NCBI GenBank assembly: GCA_003996215.1
Contig: QJPP01002941.1
Coordinates: forward strand, 1 to 64,000
Origin: Jaltomata sinuosa
Taxonomy: Eukaryota; Streptophyta; Magnoliopsida; Solanales; Solanaceae
Direction: 5' to 3'
Length of the DNA stretch: 64,000 nucleotides
Made by a program: the position numbers and the translations under genes
Shown here: piece after piece, positions 24,960 to 35,493 of the stretch
Layout of the letters: every line of letters begins with the position of its first letter
Position numbering within the stretch: position 1 is the first letter of the stretch
The notes under the pieces: model-generated
What the model was told of the DNA's origin: nothing
The model's input: only the letters and a program-made list of their open reading frames with translations
Database searches by the model: none

Positions 24960-27900
24960 TGTAATGACCCTTCCGGTCATTTCCACGTATAAGTTTTGAA
25001 GTCAAGCAAATCGACAAAGTTATCGTAAGATCTTTAACAAATTTTCTGAACTTTGGGTCAAATGTCTCAGGGCTTTTCTCCTAATATATAAAGAGTTAGA
25101 AGTCCCCCGAAATATCAAATCGAAGGTCTACTAGTCTAGTTTCCAACGCACAAAATCTCACGTCCAACTGATCTCGGAGTAAAAAGTTATGACTGTTTTA
25201 CCGCGGACTGTCTGGCAGAAAACGGGTTGCGAACCGGGTCGCGAACCGGGTCAGGTTAAACTCGATTTAAGCCTCAACTTCACGTTTTAAAATGCCATTT
25301 CAGTTCCGAAACAGTGATAAAACATAAGGGAGGATCCCGAGAGAATTCTTGAGTATCAAAATCGTGCGTTGGTGAATTGCGAGTCTAGATTTAAGAATTT
25401 TATTAGCATCGTGCGTGCATTTGAAAATATTTTATTTTAAAGTTGAATTTGGTAAAAAATTATATTATTATTATCTTTTCAAAATATTTTAAAGGTTTAT
25501 GAAAAATATTTTGTTACGAGATAATTGTATATGTATTTATTTTATAAAGTTTTTATTCATTGTAATATTTTAACGGAGATAGTAAATTTAATTATGTTGA
25601 AAATTATTATTATAATATAGTAGGTTTTGTTTGAAATAATTTTCTATGAATTATGGTATATTCAAAATATTATATTTATTTTACCACGAACCTATGCAAT
25701 ACCCGAATATATATAACGGGGTAAAAAGATTCTTCCTATATTGCCACCTCCCCTTATACGTGTAAGTAAAAGGGGAGGGACACCAATTAGTAAGCGGTGG
25801 CAGTGGTGCTAATCATGTTGGGAACCAACAAGTCCATTGGACTTTTATCTTATTCATTACCAAGGGTAATGATTATTGGAAAATCCTATATACTTAAATA
25901 TGCTCATCTGCCAAACTTCCAAAGTTTGGCAGCATTTAAGTTCCTCAAAGTTCACCCACACGTTAGTGGGTGTTAAAATTCATTCAATTTGATTTCATTT
26001 CGGAGCGGTTCGGACTCAGAGATCATCATTCTAGCAGCTTGTCGTCGGACGACAGGTAGGTTACGGTTTATTTTCCCTAGACTCCGCGTATATAGAATAA
26101 AATTGTATTAATGGGCATCCTTGGGTTGGTTTATTAGGTTGGTACCACAGACCTCGACCGCTTTATTCATGTCCGCCTTCTTTTGTTTCTCCATTGCTTG
26201 TAGTATTTGCCGATATATTTTATTTACCCTTGTGGTCCGGTGAGGCCTTGTTGACTCTGGAACATAGAAGGTGGGATTTTGGGAATGTCCGCGAGTCCCG
26301 GGCATAGAATTATCCTTCTAGGCTGGTTATGCTTGCTGAGTAGCTGTGGGCCTGTGCAGGGTCGATAGGTTGATTGTGAGCTGCTGGGCAGCTATTGTGT
26401 GTGATCATACCATTTCCATGCATATAAAGAGGTTTTATCCATGTTTACTATGGTTTTGGCTTCGGGCCTACCGCCACTATTCTCTAAACCTTGCATGGCC
26501 CGGGGGCCCGTTTTTTGATGAAATGATTTGGAAATGGTTTGATTTGACTTGTGAGTTTCTTGGGTAAAGAAGTAAAATTATGTTTTTAAATCATTCAGTT
26601 TTTACGATTAACGTAGACTCGGCAGGGCCGGAGTGCTAGTTGAGTTTTCTTGCTACTTGAGATGATTTAACCTCGGTCGGACCGAGCACCTGAGATGACT
26701 TTTTACTGTTTAGACCCGGTTATGCCGGGGCACCCTTGGAGGGGTTTTTGAGACATTTTCCTACTACTTTAGTCCTGGACAGGGTCTGGGCATTGCATAT
26801 TCGAGACTGGGTCTCTATTCTGATACTGAGTTTAGTATGGGGTCTGGGACCTCCATGGACCTTGCCATCCGGGCCAAGGGCTACGGGCTGCGTGTGCCGG
26901 AGGAGGGGTATACGGTGGAGTAGAGGTATACGGACAGAGTCCTTCCATGGAACCTACCTGCTGGGCCGGATCGGCGCCGGAGGAGGTACATACAGAGATA
27001 CTATGGCACTTGAGAACTTCATGCATCATATCATTCATGGTTCGAGGTTCCACCCTTGTTTGCTGTTTGCTGATTGTACGCTCCGGTAGTATGGGATGCC
27101 GGAGGGTTTTTCAACATTTTTGTGTCCTCGGTTGTATGGGCGGCCGAGGACTGTAGGTAGACTCTTTCTATTTTACTTGTAGAATTGTTCCCTGTCACGG
27201 TTAATTATGAAATTGGTTACTGCTAGACTGTTAGTTGCTGGATTGAGATTGATATGATTAGTTGGGCTTGATTCATGTCTCTAAGCATGTCTATCATTAC
27301 TCTTCTCTCTTCTTCTTACACTTGAGGTTACCGGTATACCGTCCATTTCGTAAACTTATTTTGTATACACTATTGTTGCAAGGACACCAGGTGCGTTGTT
27401 TCTTACTTTCACCTGTGCCTATGGTGTGTATATTCTGCTTACTAGCCTCGCATATGGTTCTGTTGATTTCCCTCTTGGCTAGTTCCTGTGTACCTTTCAT
27501 TTATTTCTGTGACTGCTTGCTTCTATTCTGTCTATTACTATGCTTTTATCTTATATGTGCCCAGTCGGCCTATGATACCTTACTGGGTTACCTTATGCTT
27601 CGCATTGGTGCTCACCCCTACCCCCTGCATCTTTGGGTGCAGATCCCTAGCGTGGGCCATCGCCGTTAGATCACTGTGATTCGTGCTTGGAGATCTGTCG
27701 GGGACTACTTCAGACTGAGGGTGAGCTCTTGGCGATCGGAGCTTAGCTTTAGTTTATCTTTTGCTTCATGTACTCTATTGCCATTCAGAGACATCTGTAT
27801 ATATAGTTTTGGTTTATTTGCACTCCATGTATGTAGTTTGGCTCTATACTGTGATACCAGGTCTTGGGGTTTGGTTTAGTTTCCGCATATGTATGTATTT

Positions 27901-28041
27901 ATATCCCTGTTATCTATTTTATTCGTCTTGTTCCCTTATTTGCTAGATAGTAGCCCATTACTAACTGTTCTGGGCTACGGGGATTGGTTCACCTACCGGG
28001 GGTTGTAGGTGCCATCATGACCGAGAAATCGGGTCGTGACA
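24960..28041 (+). repeat. Element A, 3' LTR
   Basis: 3082 bp, tgtaatgacc...gtcgtgaca, with the same terminal inverted repeat as the 5' LTR. It is preceded by the end of pol and a gtggatga tract. Compared with the 5' LTR it lacks about 70 bp after the start and has a different segment at 25735-25990. Confidence 0.93.
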
Positions 28042-29210
28042 TTGGTGGTCCTTGAGTAACCGGAAATTCTGTTATATCTGTTGAATTGGTTTTGGTTTAG
28101 GCTGGGTTATCTGTTAACACCTAGGTGTTGGTTAGAAGGGATCCTAGGGTGGGTCTGGGCTAGACAAAAGGAAGAATTATGGATTTTGTGATTGTTGTTT
28201 AGAGGGGATCCCGGGGTGGATCCGGGATATACGACAAGGGTTGTGTTGGTTATGTTGTTGATTTGATCATAGTTATAAAAGTGATTTACATGTGGTTGGT
28301 AAACTAGGGAATTGGCCGAAAGTTTTACATGGTGTGACTAGCGGGTAATATCCTGGGAGGAGTTGTTTAGGGATCCGGGGTGGGTTCGGGTTACTTGTAC
28401 GTAGTGGGTCTGGAATGACAGGGTCTGGGTTGTTCCTGGATGCATAGTCATGGGGGTTGACTAGGTCAACGGGGAAGTAGTTAGAGTTGGATTTAGCGGT
28501 TGGGCTAAGCGTTGTGTGACTTGGGAAGTCTAAGGTTAGTCTGACTTGGAAAGTCTAAGGTTAGTCTGACTTGGGAAGTCTAAGGGTAGTGTGACTTGGG
28601 AAGTCTAGGCTTAGTGATATTTTGAAGAACCAGAGAAAGAGGGGGTTGGCAGTAGAAGGAATAGAAAGGGTTGAGGTAAGGGGTGCGAGTGGACGATCGG
28701 TTGAGATCGGGTCCGGTAAGGGGTGAAGGATGGGGTTACTTTGTTTATTTTCATGCTTTCCCTATTTTCTTATATGATGGTAGGAATGGATTCGGGTCGA
28801 CCAATGATGCCTACCAGTACGTGTGATTGTACTGACTCTACTCTTACTATACCTTTTTGGTATAGTCTGGTTGCAGGGCTGGTGGTGTTTCATAGGTACA
28901 TGACGATGGTGATCTCCAGCAACTTCTGTCCTTTGATTCCATGACGGAAGTTGTGTCTCTTTTACATGTTCTGTATAATCTTGTAGTAGCTCTTGTACCT
29001 GTTTAGACTAGGTCCTAGGGAGGGTGATTTATATTCAAAATTATTTTCTATTTTCAAATATTGTAATAACAAGGTTTTCATAATAAAAGGAAAGGCTATT
29101 TTTACTACTTTCTATTTTTTGCAAGTTACCTGTTGGACAGGGGGTGAGGGTTCATTTATCTAGGTGGTTAGAGTAGGCTCCCGCACGGCCCGATAGGTTG
29201 GGTCATGACA
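28042..29210 (+). repeat. Element B, 5' LTR, 3' half only
   Basis: Matches 53764-54919 with about a dozen small differences. It includes the three or four short repeats of gtgacttgggaagtctaag (28515-28610) and the aataaaaggaaaggc segment that looks like an LTR polyadenylation region. The first ~1.6 kb of the LTR has been replaced by element A. It ends in gggtcatgaca. Confidence 0.9.
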
Positions 29211-29212
29211 GA

Positions 29213-29225
29213 TGGTATCAAAGCC
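29213..29225 (+). promoter_or_regulatory. Element B primer-binding site
   Basis: tggtatcaaagcc, two bases after the LTR end: the initiator tRNA-Met type with one substitution (gagc to aagc). The next ~220 bases resemble the untranslated leader of element A (20770-20900), for example the gattgg-g-ggacgtcc-ac-caatc segment. Confidence 0.8.
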
Positions 29226-29450
29226 TAGTTTATCGGTCTTCCAGTACAAGAGCAAAATATCGAATAAAGTCCTACAGATTGGTGTGTTGACGTCCACATC
29301 TAATCATTGGGAAGCTATGAAGCATTCTAGGAAAAATCTCCTTCTTTCATTCTTTCGTGCAGTTGTTTACTTGCTTGTATGAATTGGGTCCAATTAGTAT
29401 CTCTAGATTTCAATTGGTATCTCAACAAGGTGCAGAAGGTCTTTGTACTC

Positions 29451-30512
29451 CGGTGGCAATAAGACAAGCAAGAGGAATTGAAACCGGGAAGGTTCCAATT
29501 GGTATCTGGCCTAAGAGGTTGCGGTAAGACATGGATGATCGGCTAATGGCCATCCATGGGACGAATAGAAGGTAAGATTATATGGCTTGAATTGGTTGCG
29601 ATTCGACTTGGTTGTAACGTGAAATTGAAATGATTGTGTTGTATAATTCTGGTGTGACTTACTTGGGATGTGTGTGTGTATGTGAATTGTTATCTGCTGT
29701 GCATGTAGATTCTGTAGGAGGTCATTTAAGTGGAAAATTTTGTGTGCCTTAGGCTGTGGTAATCTATTAAATATCCTGATTTAAAGAGTGGTATTGCATG
29801 TTAAGAAGGGCTTATCGTCGGTTAAGATGATAAGGGATTGGGAAATGTGACTGTAGGAAAGCTTCGGTTTCAGGACAGTCGGGACTTGGTTGGGAACCAA
29901 GGGAACAAGAGAGTCATTACTGTAATGGAGAGGAGGTATTGCCGAGAAACAATTGTTGTTGTGATTTCATTATAATTGATAGTGTGTTATGCCGGATTGT
30001 GATACGTTCGATGCCAGGAATGGTCTTAAGAGTGGTTTAAGACCATGGCAAGATTTACAGGTTCGGACAAGGGTAACCGGGAAGGGGGATGAGTTCATAT
30101 AGATGGAAATCCAATTTTCTAGACTGATTACCGTCGAGTCTGCTATAGCGGATGATGCCGCTACGGTGCTCCCGCTGTAGCAGATTTTTCTCAGCTATAG
30201 CAGATTCGTTGTAGCGGAGTGGCATCCGCCATAGCGGAGGTACGAGAGGCAGAAGCCTGCTATGTTTTTCTCCTATTTTTCATTCCTTCCCGAGGGCAAT
30301 ATAAAAGAAGTAATAAGTTATGAATCTTGGTGTAAACCAAGGAAATCATGCTATAATTAACATAGTGTGCATATAAGAGAAATTGTCTAAAGATAAGCAT
30401 CCATATGCGGTAATAAAAGGGGAAAAGAAAGGGGGAAACATTGTCTAACAAGCCCCAAATAGGGGCAACACAAAGCAATAATAGTGTCTAGTTAAAGGGG
30501 GAGGGGGAGGTC
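29451..30512. other. Element B interior without recognised gene
   Basis: Downstream of the gypsy leader I see no retroelement protein on the plus strand. On the minus strand, 30250-30512 would be the 3' untranslated region of the antisense transposon-protein ORF. At 30120-30245 there is a cluster of tagcgg/ctatag palindromes like those at 51140-51210 and in the LTR. Confidence 0.5.
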
Positions 30513-30926
30513 CTAAGCCTCATCGTCGCTCAAGAAGGGGAACTCATGCCTGTCCTAAGGCTCGAGTGCGGGCAACTCTTGACCCGGGGCAACACAAGAG
30601 AACATGACCTTAATCGTCTTTCACATCTGGGTAAATAGGCGCTCCCGGGAGCATCTCTTCTTCTTCTCTTCCTCCAACTCCCTACGGAGTGCTGCAAGTT
30701 CCTGAGCAGATGGGTATGGGGTTGCACCTCCGGCGTTAGGATCCTCCATAAACCTCCAGACATCTGCCAAATTCTTCTCCAGCTGGGCTCTAGAGATCGG
30801 TGGCTGGGGCTGGAAAGGGGCAGGGGTGTCATCATCATCATCGTCGGCCTCCTCCACCGGCTGGATGCTTCCTTCCTCGTCCATCTTCCTCTTCTTCTTG
30901 GAGACCATCTTAACCCGGACAGGGTC
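30513..30926 (-). pseudogene. Antisense transposon-protein ORF of element B, C-terminal exon-like half
   Basis: Minus-strand continuation of the ORF at 50267-51019, separated from it by array C. When the insertion and one copy of aaagg are ignored, the frame continues without a shift (...MDDPF then DPVRV...). It begins with a basic nuclear-localisation-like stretch, VSKKKRKMDEE, then an acidic run (DDDDDD), a Pro/Gln-rich linker and a charged helix (ELAALRRELEEEKKK). In-frame TGA (30621-30623) and TAG (30555-30557) interrupt it before the final TAG at 30513-30515. It is therefore a decayed gene, or one whose end lies at 30621. Confidence 0.8.
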
Positions 30927-30931
30927 AAAGG
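30927..30931 (+). repeat. Left target-site duplication of array C
   Basis: aaagg immediately before the first LTR; the identical aaagg follows the last LTR at 50267-50271. A single duplication flanks the whole 19.3-kb array, so the array descends from one insertion event. Confidence 0.95.
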
Positions 30932-31540
30932 TGATGCAAGACAAGTTTCCTCAAAATCTTGCACACGAAGCCGAGCTAATGAGTTTGTAGACTTTTCATC
31001 GAGTCACTACTTTGGAGGCTTGGAGGGTGCTTGGGATAAATACTTGAAGGCCAACAACTTGCTCAAATGAAAGTACAAGGAAGAAGGGAGAAAAGGGCTA
31101 TGTATGCAAAATGGCTATTTTTAGAATACAAGTCCTCAAGTTTAAGAAGACTAAGAAAACCCTCATTTCATTAAGGATATTTTTGTAATAATTATTATTA
31201 GTCTTCACCCTTAGTCTAGCTTAGTATAAATACTAGACTTAGCCATTTTATTAGGGAGACTATTTTGATTATTCAGATTATGTGTGAAACTCTTGCGAGA
31301 GTTGAGGCTAAGGTCATTGTTGCTTGAAATGTTGATGTGATTGCTTGCTAGAGGAAATCATTCCTCTTGAGGGTTATCTCTATAAGTTAGGTGCTTATTT
31401 GAATATTCGAAGGAGGTCGTTACTTTAATATAGTATCGGTTGCCTTTGATTTCACTTTTGTGTCTACCTTTTTATCTTTTTTATCTTTAATTCCTTATTT
31501 TCTTTGTTTCTTTATCTTCCGCGTATCCGTTATTGTATCA
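30932..31540 (+). repeat. Array C, LTR 1 (original left end)
   Basis: 609 bp. It differs from the inner copies at several sites (tgatgcaagacaag, gataaatac, aaatgaaag) and ends ...tattgtatca, followed by the primer site at 31543-31554. It contains taagta-like and tataaatac sequence (31224-31232), a possible TATA element. Confidence 0.95.
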
Positions 31541-32103
31541 ATTGGTATCAGAGCTCGGCTTAGATTTATTTTCACAAATCTAAAATAAATCTAATCTTGG
31601 GATTTGATATTAAAAAAAATGAAATTTCTTTTTGTTTAATTTGTTGTTTTTGATGCTAGATTCTTGTTCTCTAGTATCATTTTAGTCTAAATTCGAAGTT
31701 TCAAGTCATTTCGAGTTGTGAAGAAGATTCTACCATGGGAGAGTTTTGAAGCTTTGAAAACTTGAATAAATTCAAGTGGGTCTTGTTGATTTTGGTTGAA
31801 ATTGAGGTCAATATAGTTGGGGTTTGTTCTCTAAGTCGAGGGGGAGCTAATCCTAAAATTGGGAGTGCTTTGGTGAAGTTTTGAAGAAGGGTTTTGTTTT
31901 GGGTGTTCTTGGTGTTCATGAAGTTCTTGAAGATCTTCAAGTGTTCTTGAAGAAGAAGATGACAAAAAGGTGCATTTGATCTTTAAGTACTCTTGAATTT
32001 TGGCAAAAGGTGTTTGTTGGGTCCACTAGTGAAAAAAAAAAGTCGAATATAAAAAAAAAAAATCCACTTGGACCTGCCACGTCAGTAGACAGCTGACCGG
32101 TCA

Positions 32104-32367
32104 ATGCCACACGACTGCCAGCGAAGCTGCCACGAGGGCAGAGTTGCCCATTCGCGCCATGTGGCGCGTGGCAGTCAACTTCAGAGAGTCAACATTGCAG
32201 AAAGGTTTTTAAGGCCTAGTTGTCTCTGTAAACCACTGATTCAAGGCCTAGTTGAATTACGACAAGATACCTCAAAAAAGATTCTTGGTGTTTCTTTCGA
32301 TGACAATGAGAGACAAAAGATTGAGAGGAGTAAGAGAGTGCAAAGTGGCAACTCTAGAGAGGAATAA
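32104..32367 (+). other. Open frame upstream of the array C ORF, closed by a conserved stop
   Basis: An 87-codon frame (MPHDCQRSCHEGR... to SGNSREE) lies in the same frame as the 620-codon ORF that follows. It is separated from it by one TAA and two sense codons. The same arrangement recurs in units 2, 3, 4 and 6 (35221, 38338, 41450, 47724), so the stop was already in the amplified master copy. Either translation starts at the downstream ATG, or the two were once one protein. Confidence 0.4.
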
Positions 32368-32376
32368 AGAGAGGAT

Positions 32377-34239
32377 GTGTGGAGTGAAGTGAGAGAGTTG
32401 CCACAAAATCAATCTAACCTTCTTATTTGTCCTTCTCTTAGTAAGGATAATTATGTAGGTACAAAGTTGGCAAACGGAGGAGCACAAACTCTCAACAAGG
32501 AGATTACCCTTAATGATGTGATGAATGTGATAGTCTCCTTAAACAAACGGCTTGAAGCATGTTTCAACACGTTGAGGGGAGTTTCACTCCAAGGTAAAGA
32601 AGGTCTTTCTTGTGAACTTCAAGGTAAAATAGCTAAACTTGACACTTTAAAACTCTCCAATGAACAAAGTGTGAGTGATAGATCATCTTCTTGTGAGCTT
32701 AATGGTTCTTTACCATCTCATGATAATGTATTTGTGGAGAGTGTTCATACGTTAGTTAATCCTATTGATGACCAAATTGATTCTTTTTGCAAGATCGATT
32801 TGTGTCCACCTAGTGTTGATACTTGTGCTTTGAATGATAGTACATTATCGTGTGATTCTTTTCCATATAGTGATAATGTCTTTATTGAGAGTGTTTATAC
32901 ACTAGTTGATCCTATTGATGACCGAATTGATTCTTCTTGTAAGATTGATTTGTGTCCACCTAGTATTGACACTTGTGCTTTGAATGATAATACATTGTCA
33001 TGTGATGATGAGAGTGAAGAGAGTGATATGTTTGAAAAGAAAGATAGCATGCTTAAACTTCACTTATTTTTCTATTTCTTGAAATCCATTAAGAATATAG
33101 GGTTGGGTGACGATTGTTCTACCTACCCAATTATTGATATCAACCTCTCACTTTTTAAAAAGGATGATCTTTTGAGTAAAGATAACATTAATTTGCTTGA
33201 TTATTTGAGAAACCCAACTAGTGATTGTTCTTGTGATGTTGGTCTTGATTGTGATCCTTTGTATGAAACCACACTTTTGTTTGATAAAGATAAGGATGAA
33301 TTACTTATTTCATGTGATGACTTGAGTGATAACCTCTTTGATGTCAGTGGTGGTTTGAGTCAAATTGGAGATTCTTCTTTTGAAAAGGAGGGTGATACTT
33401 GTTTGAAATATGGGACTTCTTCTTTGGATTGTCCTATTCTTGCTAATATGCTTGGTGAAATTGTTTTATCTAATAGTGATCTTATAAGTGTCCACCCCAC
33501 GGATGAAGTAATTTTGCGAAACACCTTTCTTTACTATCTATTTGCATTTGATGATACTCTTACTTGTGTTGAGTATGCATCTTGTGTTGATATTAGTTCT
33601 AAGAGGGTAGATGCTTGTTTTATTGATCACGATATGTGGATGCCCTTTCCTTATAATCCCGGTGGTACTTTAAATTTGTATGATTTGATCATGCTATCAT
33701 CTTGGAAGTGGTTTTATCTTGAAACAGAGAATCAATTGTGCTTTATGTCTCTTAGAACCAATGGGATATTGACTACTTGGTATTTTGACACCATTGAAAC
33801 TTTTAGGAAATCCATATTTCATGATCTTTGGAATAGCCAAGTATTTTGTATTTCATTTGAAAGATTGTTCCTTTTGAGGATAGTTGATGCTTGGTTATAT
33901 AACAAGTTTGTGTATCCTTGGCATGTTGGAAGGATTGATAGTGCTAAGGCTAACCCTCATGCCTTGAGGTATTTGTTGTTGTTTGTTTTCCTTATGGTTT
34001 TTCTAAGTTTGGATTCGAGGACGAATCCTTTTCAAGAAAGGGAGAATGATGCAAGCCAAGTTTCCTCAAAATCTTGCACACGAAGCCGAGCTAATGAGTT
34101 TGTAGACTTTTCATCGAGTCACTACTTTGGAGGCTTGGAGGGTGCTTGGGATGAATACTTGAAGGCCAACAACTTGCTCAAATGGAAGTACAAGGAAGAA
34201 GGGAGAAAAGGGCTATGTATGCAAAATGGCTATTTTTAG
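32377..34239 (+). CDS. Array C unit 1: unrecognised 620-residue protein
   Basis: I do not recognise this protein. What can be seen: the N-terminal ~100 residues are mixed, with a possible helix (LNDVMNVIVSLNKRLEACFNTL). Residues about 114-163 and 164-213 are a direct repeat of 50 residues (DNVF-ESV-TLV-PIDD-IDS-CKIDLCPPS-DTCALND-TLSCD), rich in Asp, Ser and Cys. An acidic region and a Trp/Phe-rich part (SWKWFYLE, TTWYFDT) follow. A hydrophobic segment at about 531-546 (YLLLFVFLMVFLSL) could span a membrane. The end, DSRTNPFQERENDA, crosses the polypurine tract and continues about 64 codons into the next LTR. There is no catalytic motif of a retroelement enzyme. The start is the first ATG after an in-frame stop. 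Confidence 0.7.
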   Translation: MWSEVRELPQNQSNLLICPSLSKDNYVGTKLANGGAQTLNKEITLNDVMNVIVSLNKRLEACFNTLRGVSLQGKEGLSCELQGKIAKLDTLKLSNEQSVSDRSSSCELNGSLPSHDNVFVESVHTLVNPIDDQIDSFCKIDLCPPSVDTCALNDSTLSCDSFPYSDNVFIESVYTLVDPIDDRIDSSCKIDLCPPSIDTCALNDNTLSCDDESEESDMFEKKDSMLKLHLFFYFLKSIKNIGLGDDCSTYPIIDINLSLFKKDDLLSKDNINLLDYLRNPTSDCSCDVGLDCDPLYETTLLFDKDKDELLISCDDLSDNLFDVSGGLSQIGDSSFEKEGDTCLKYGTSSLDCPILANMLGEIVLSNSDLISVHPTDEVILRNTFLYYLFAFDDTLTCVEYASCVDISSKRVDACFIDHDMWMPFPYNPGGTLNLYDLIMLSSWKWFYLETENQLCFMSLRTNGILTTWYFDTIETFRKSIFHDLWNSQVFCISFERLFLLRIVDAWLYNKFVYPWHVGRIDSAKANPHALRYLLLFVFLMVFLSLDSRTNPFQERENDASQVSSKSCTRSRANEFVDFSSSHYFGGLEGAWDEYLKANNLLKWKYKEEGRKGLCMQNGYF

Positions 34240-34655
34240 AATACAAGTCCTCAATTTTAAGAAGACTAAGAAGACCCTCATTTCATTAAGAGTATTTTTG
34301 TAATAATTATTATTAGTCTTCACCCTTAGTCTAGCTTAGTATAAATACTAGACTTAGCCATTTTATTAGGGAGACTATTTTGATTATTCAGATTATGTGT
34401 GAAACTCTTGCGAGAGTTGAGGCTAAGGCCATTGTTGCTTGAAATGTTGATGTGATTGCTTGCTAGAGGAAATCATTCCTCTTGAGGGTTATCTCTATAA
34501 GTTAGGTGCTTATTTGAATATTCGAAGGAGGTCGTTACTTTAATATAGTATCGGTTGCCTTTGATTTCACTTTTGTGTCTACCTTTTTATCTTTTTTATC
34601 TTTAATTCCTTATTTTCTTTGTTTCTTTATCTTCCGCGTATCCGTTATTGTATCA
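34047..34655 (+). repeat. Array C, LTR 2
   Basis: 609 bp between a purine tract ending at 34046 and a primer site at 34658. It supplies the last ~64 codons of the unit 1 ORF. Confidence 0.95.
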
Positions 34656-35493
34656 ATTGGTATCAGAGCTCGGCTTAGATTTATTTTCACAAATCTAAAA
34701 TAAATCTAATCTTGGGATTTGATATTAAAAAAAATGAAATTTCTTTTTGTTTAATTTGTTGTTTTTGATGCTAGATTCTTGTTCTCTAGTATCATTTTAG
34801 TCTAAATTCGAAGTTTCAAGTCATTTCGAGTTGTGAAGAAGATTCTACCATGGGAGAGTTTTGAAGCTTTGAAAACTTGAATAAATTCAAGTGGGTCTTG
34901 TTGATTTTGGTTGAAATTGAGGTCAATATAGTTGGGGTTTGTTCTCTAAGTCGAGGGGGAGCTAATCCTAAAATTGGGAGTGCTTTGGTGAAGTTTTGAA
35001 GAAGGGTTTTGTTTTGGGTGTTCTTGGTGTTCATGAAGTTCTTGAAGATCTTCAAGTGTTCTTGAAGAAGAAGATGACAAAAAGGTGCATTTGATCTTTA
35101 AGTACTCTTGAATTTTGGCAAAAGGTGTTTGTTGGGTCCACTAGTGAAAAAAAAAAGTCGAATATAAAAAAAAAAAAAATCCACTTGGACCTGCCACGTC
35201 AGTAGACAGCTGACCGGTCAATGCCACACAACTGCCAGCGAAGCTGCCACGAGGGCAGAGTTGCCCATTCGCACCATGTGGCGCATGGCAGTCAACTTCA
35301 GAGAGTCAACATTGCAGAAAGGTTTTTAAGGCCTAGTTGTCTCTGTAAACCACTGATTCAAGGCCTAGTTGAATTACGGCAAGATACCTCAAAAAAGATT
35401 CTTGGTGTTTCTTTCGATGACAATGAGAGACAAAAGATTGAGAGGAGTAAGAGAGTGCAAAGTGGCAACTCTAGAGAGGAATAAAGAGAGGAT

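Larger units (their letters stand above)
17523..28041 (+). mobile_element. Element A: Ty3/gypsy chromovirus with very long LTRs, apparently recombinant
   Basis: The LTRs are 17523-20753 and 24960-28041. The order is primer site, truncated gag, protease, RT, RNase H, integrase, chromodomain-like tail, LTR. Flanking pentamers are tgact (left) and ttggt (right), so there is no target duplication. The left flank is the D LTR and the right flank is the middle of a B-type LTR. The two LTRs also differ by large indels near their starts. Together this suggests a product of recombination between two separate A insertions. Confidence 0.9.

Noticed and set aside
30530..30964. Arg/Ser-rich minus-strand ORF of 144 codons
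   Set aside because: It overlaps the C-terminal half of the transposon-protein ORF in another frame and starts inside the LTR of array C.
31701..31940. 79-codon minus-strand ORF repeated in most array units
   Set aside because: It repeats only because the array repeats; it is antisense in the leader and has no motif.
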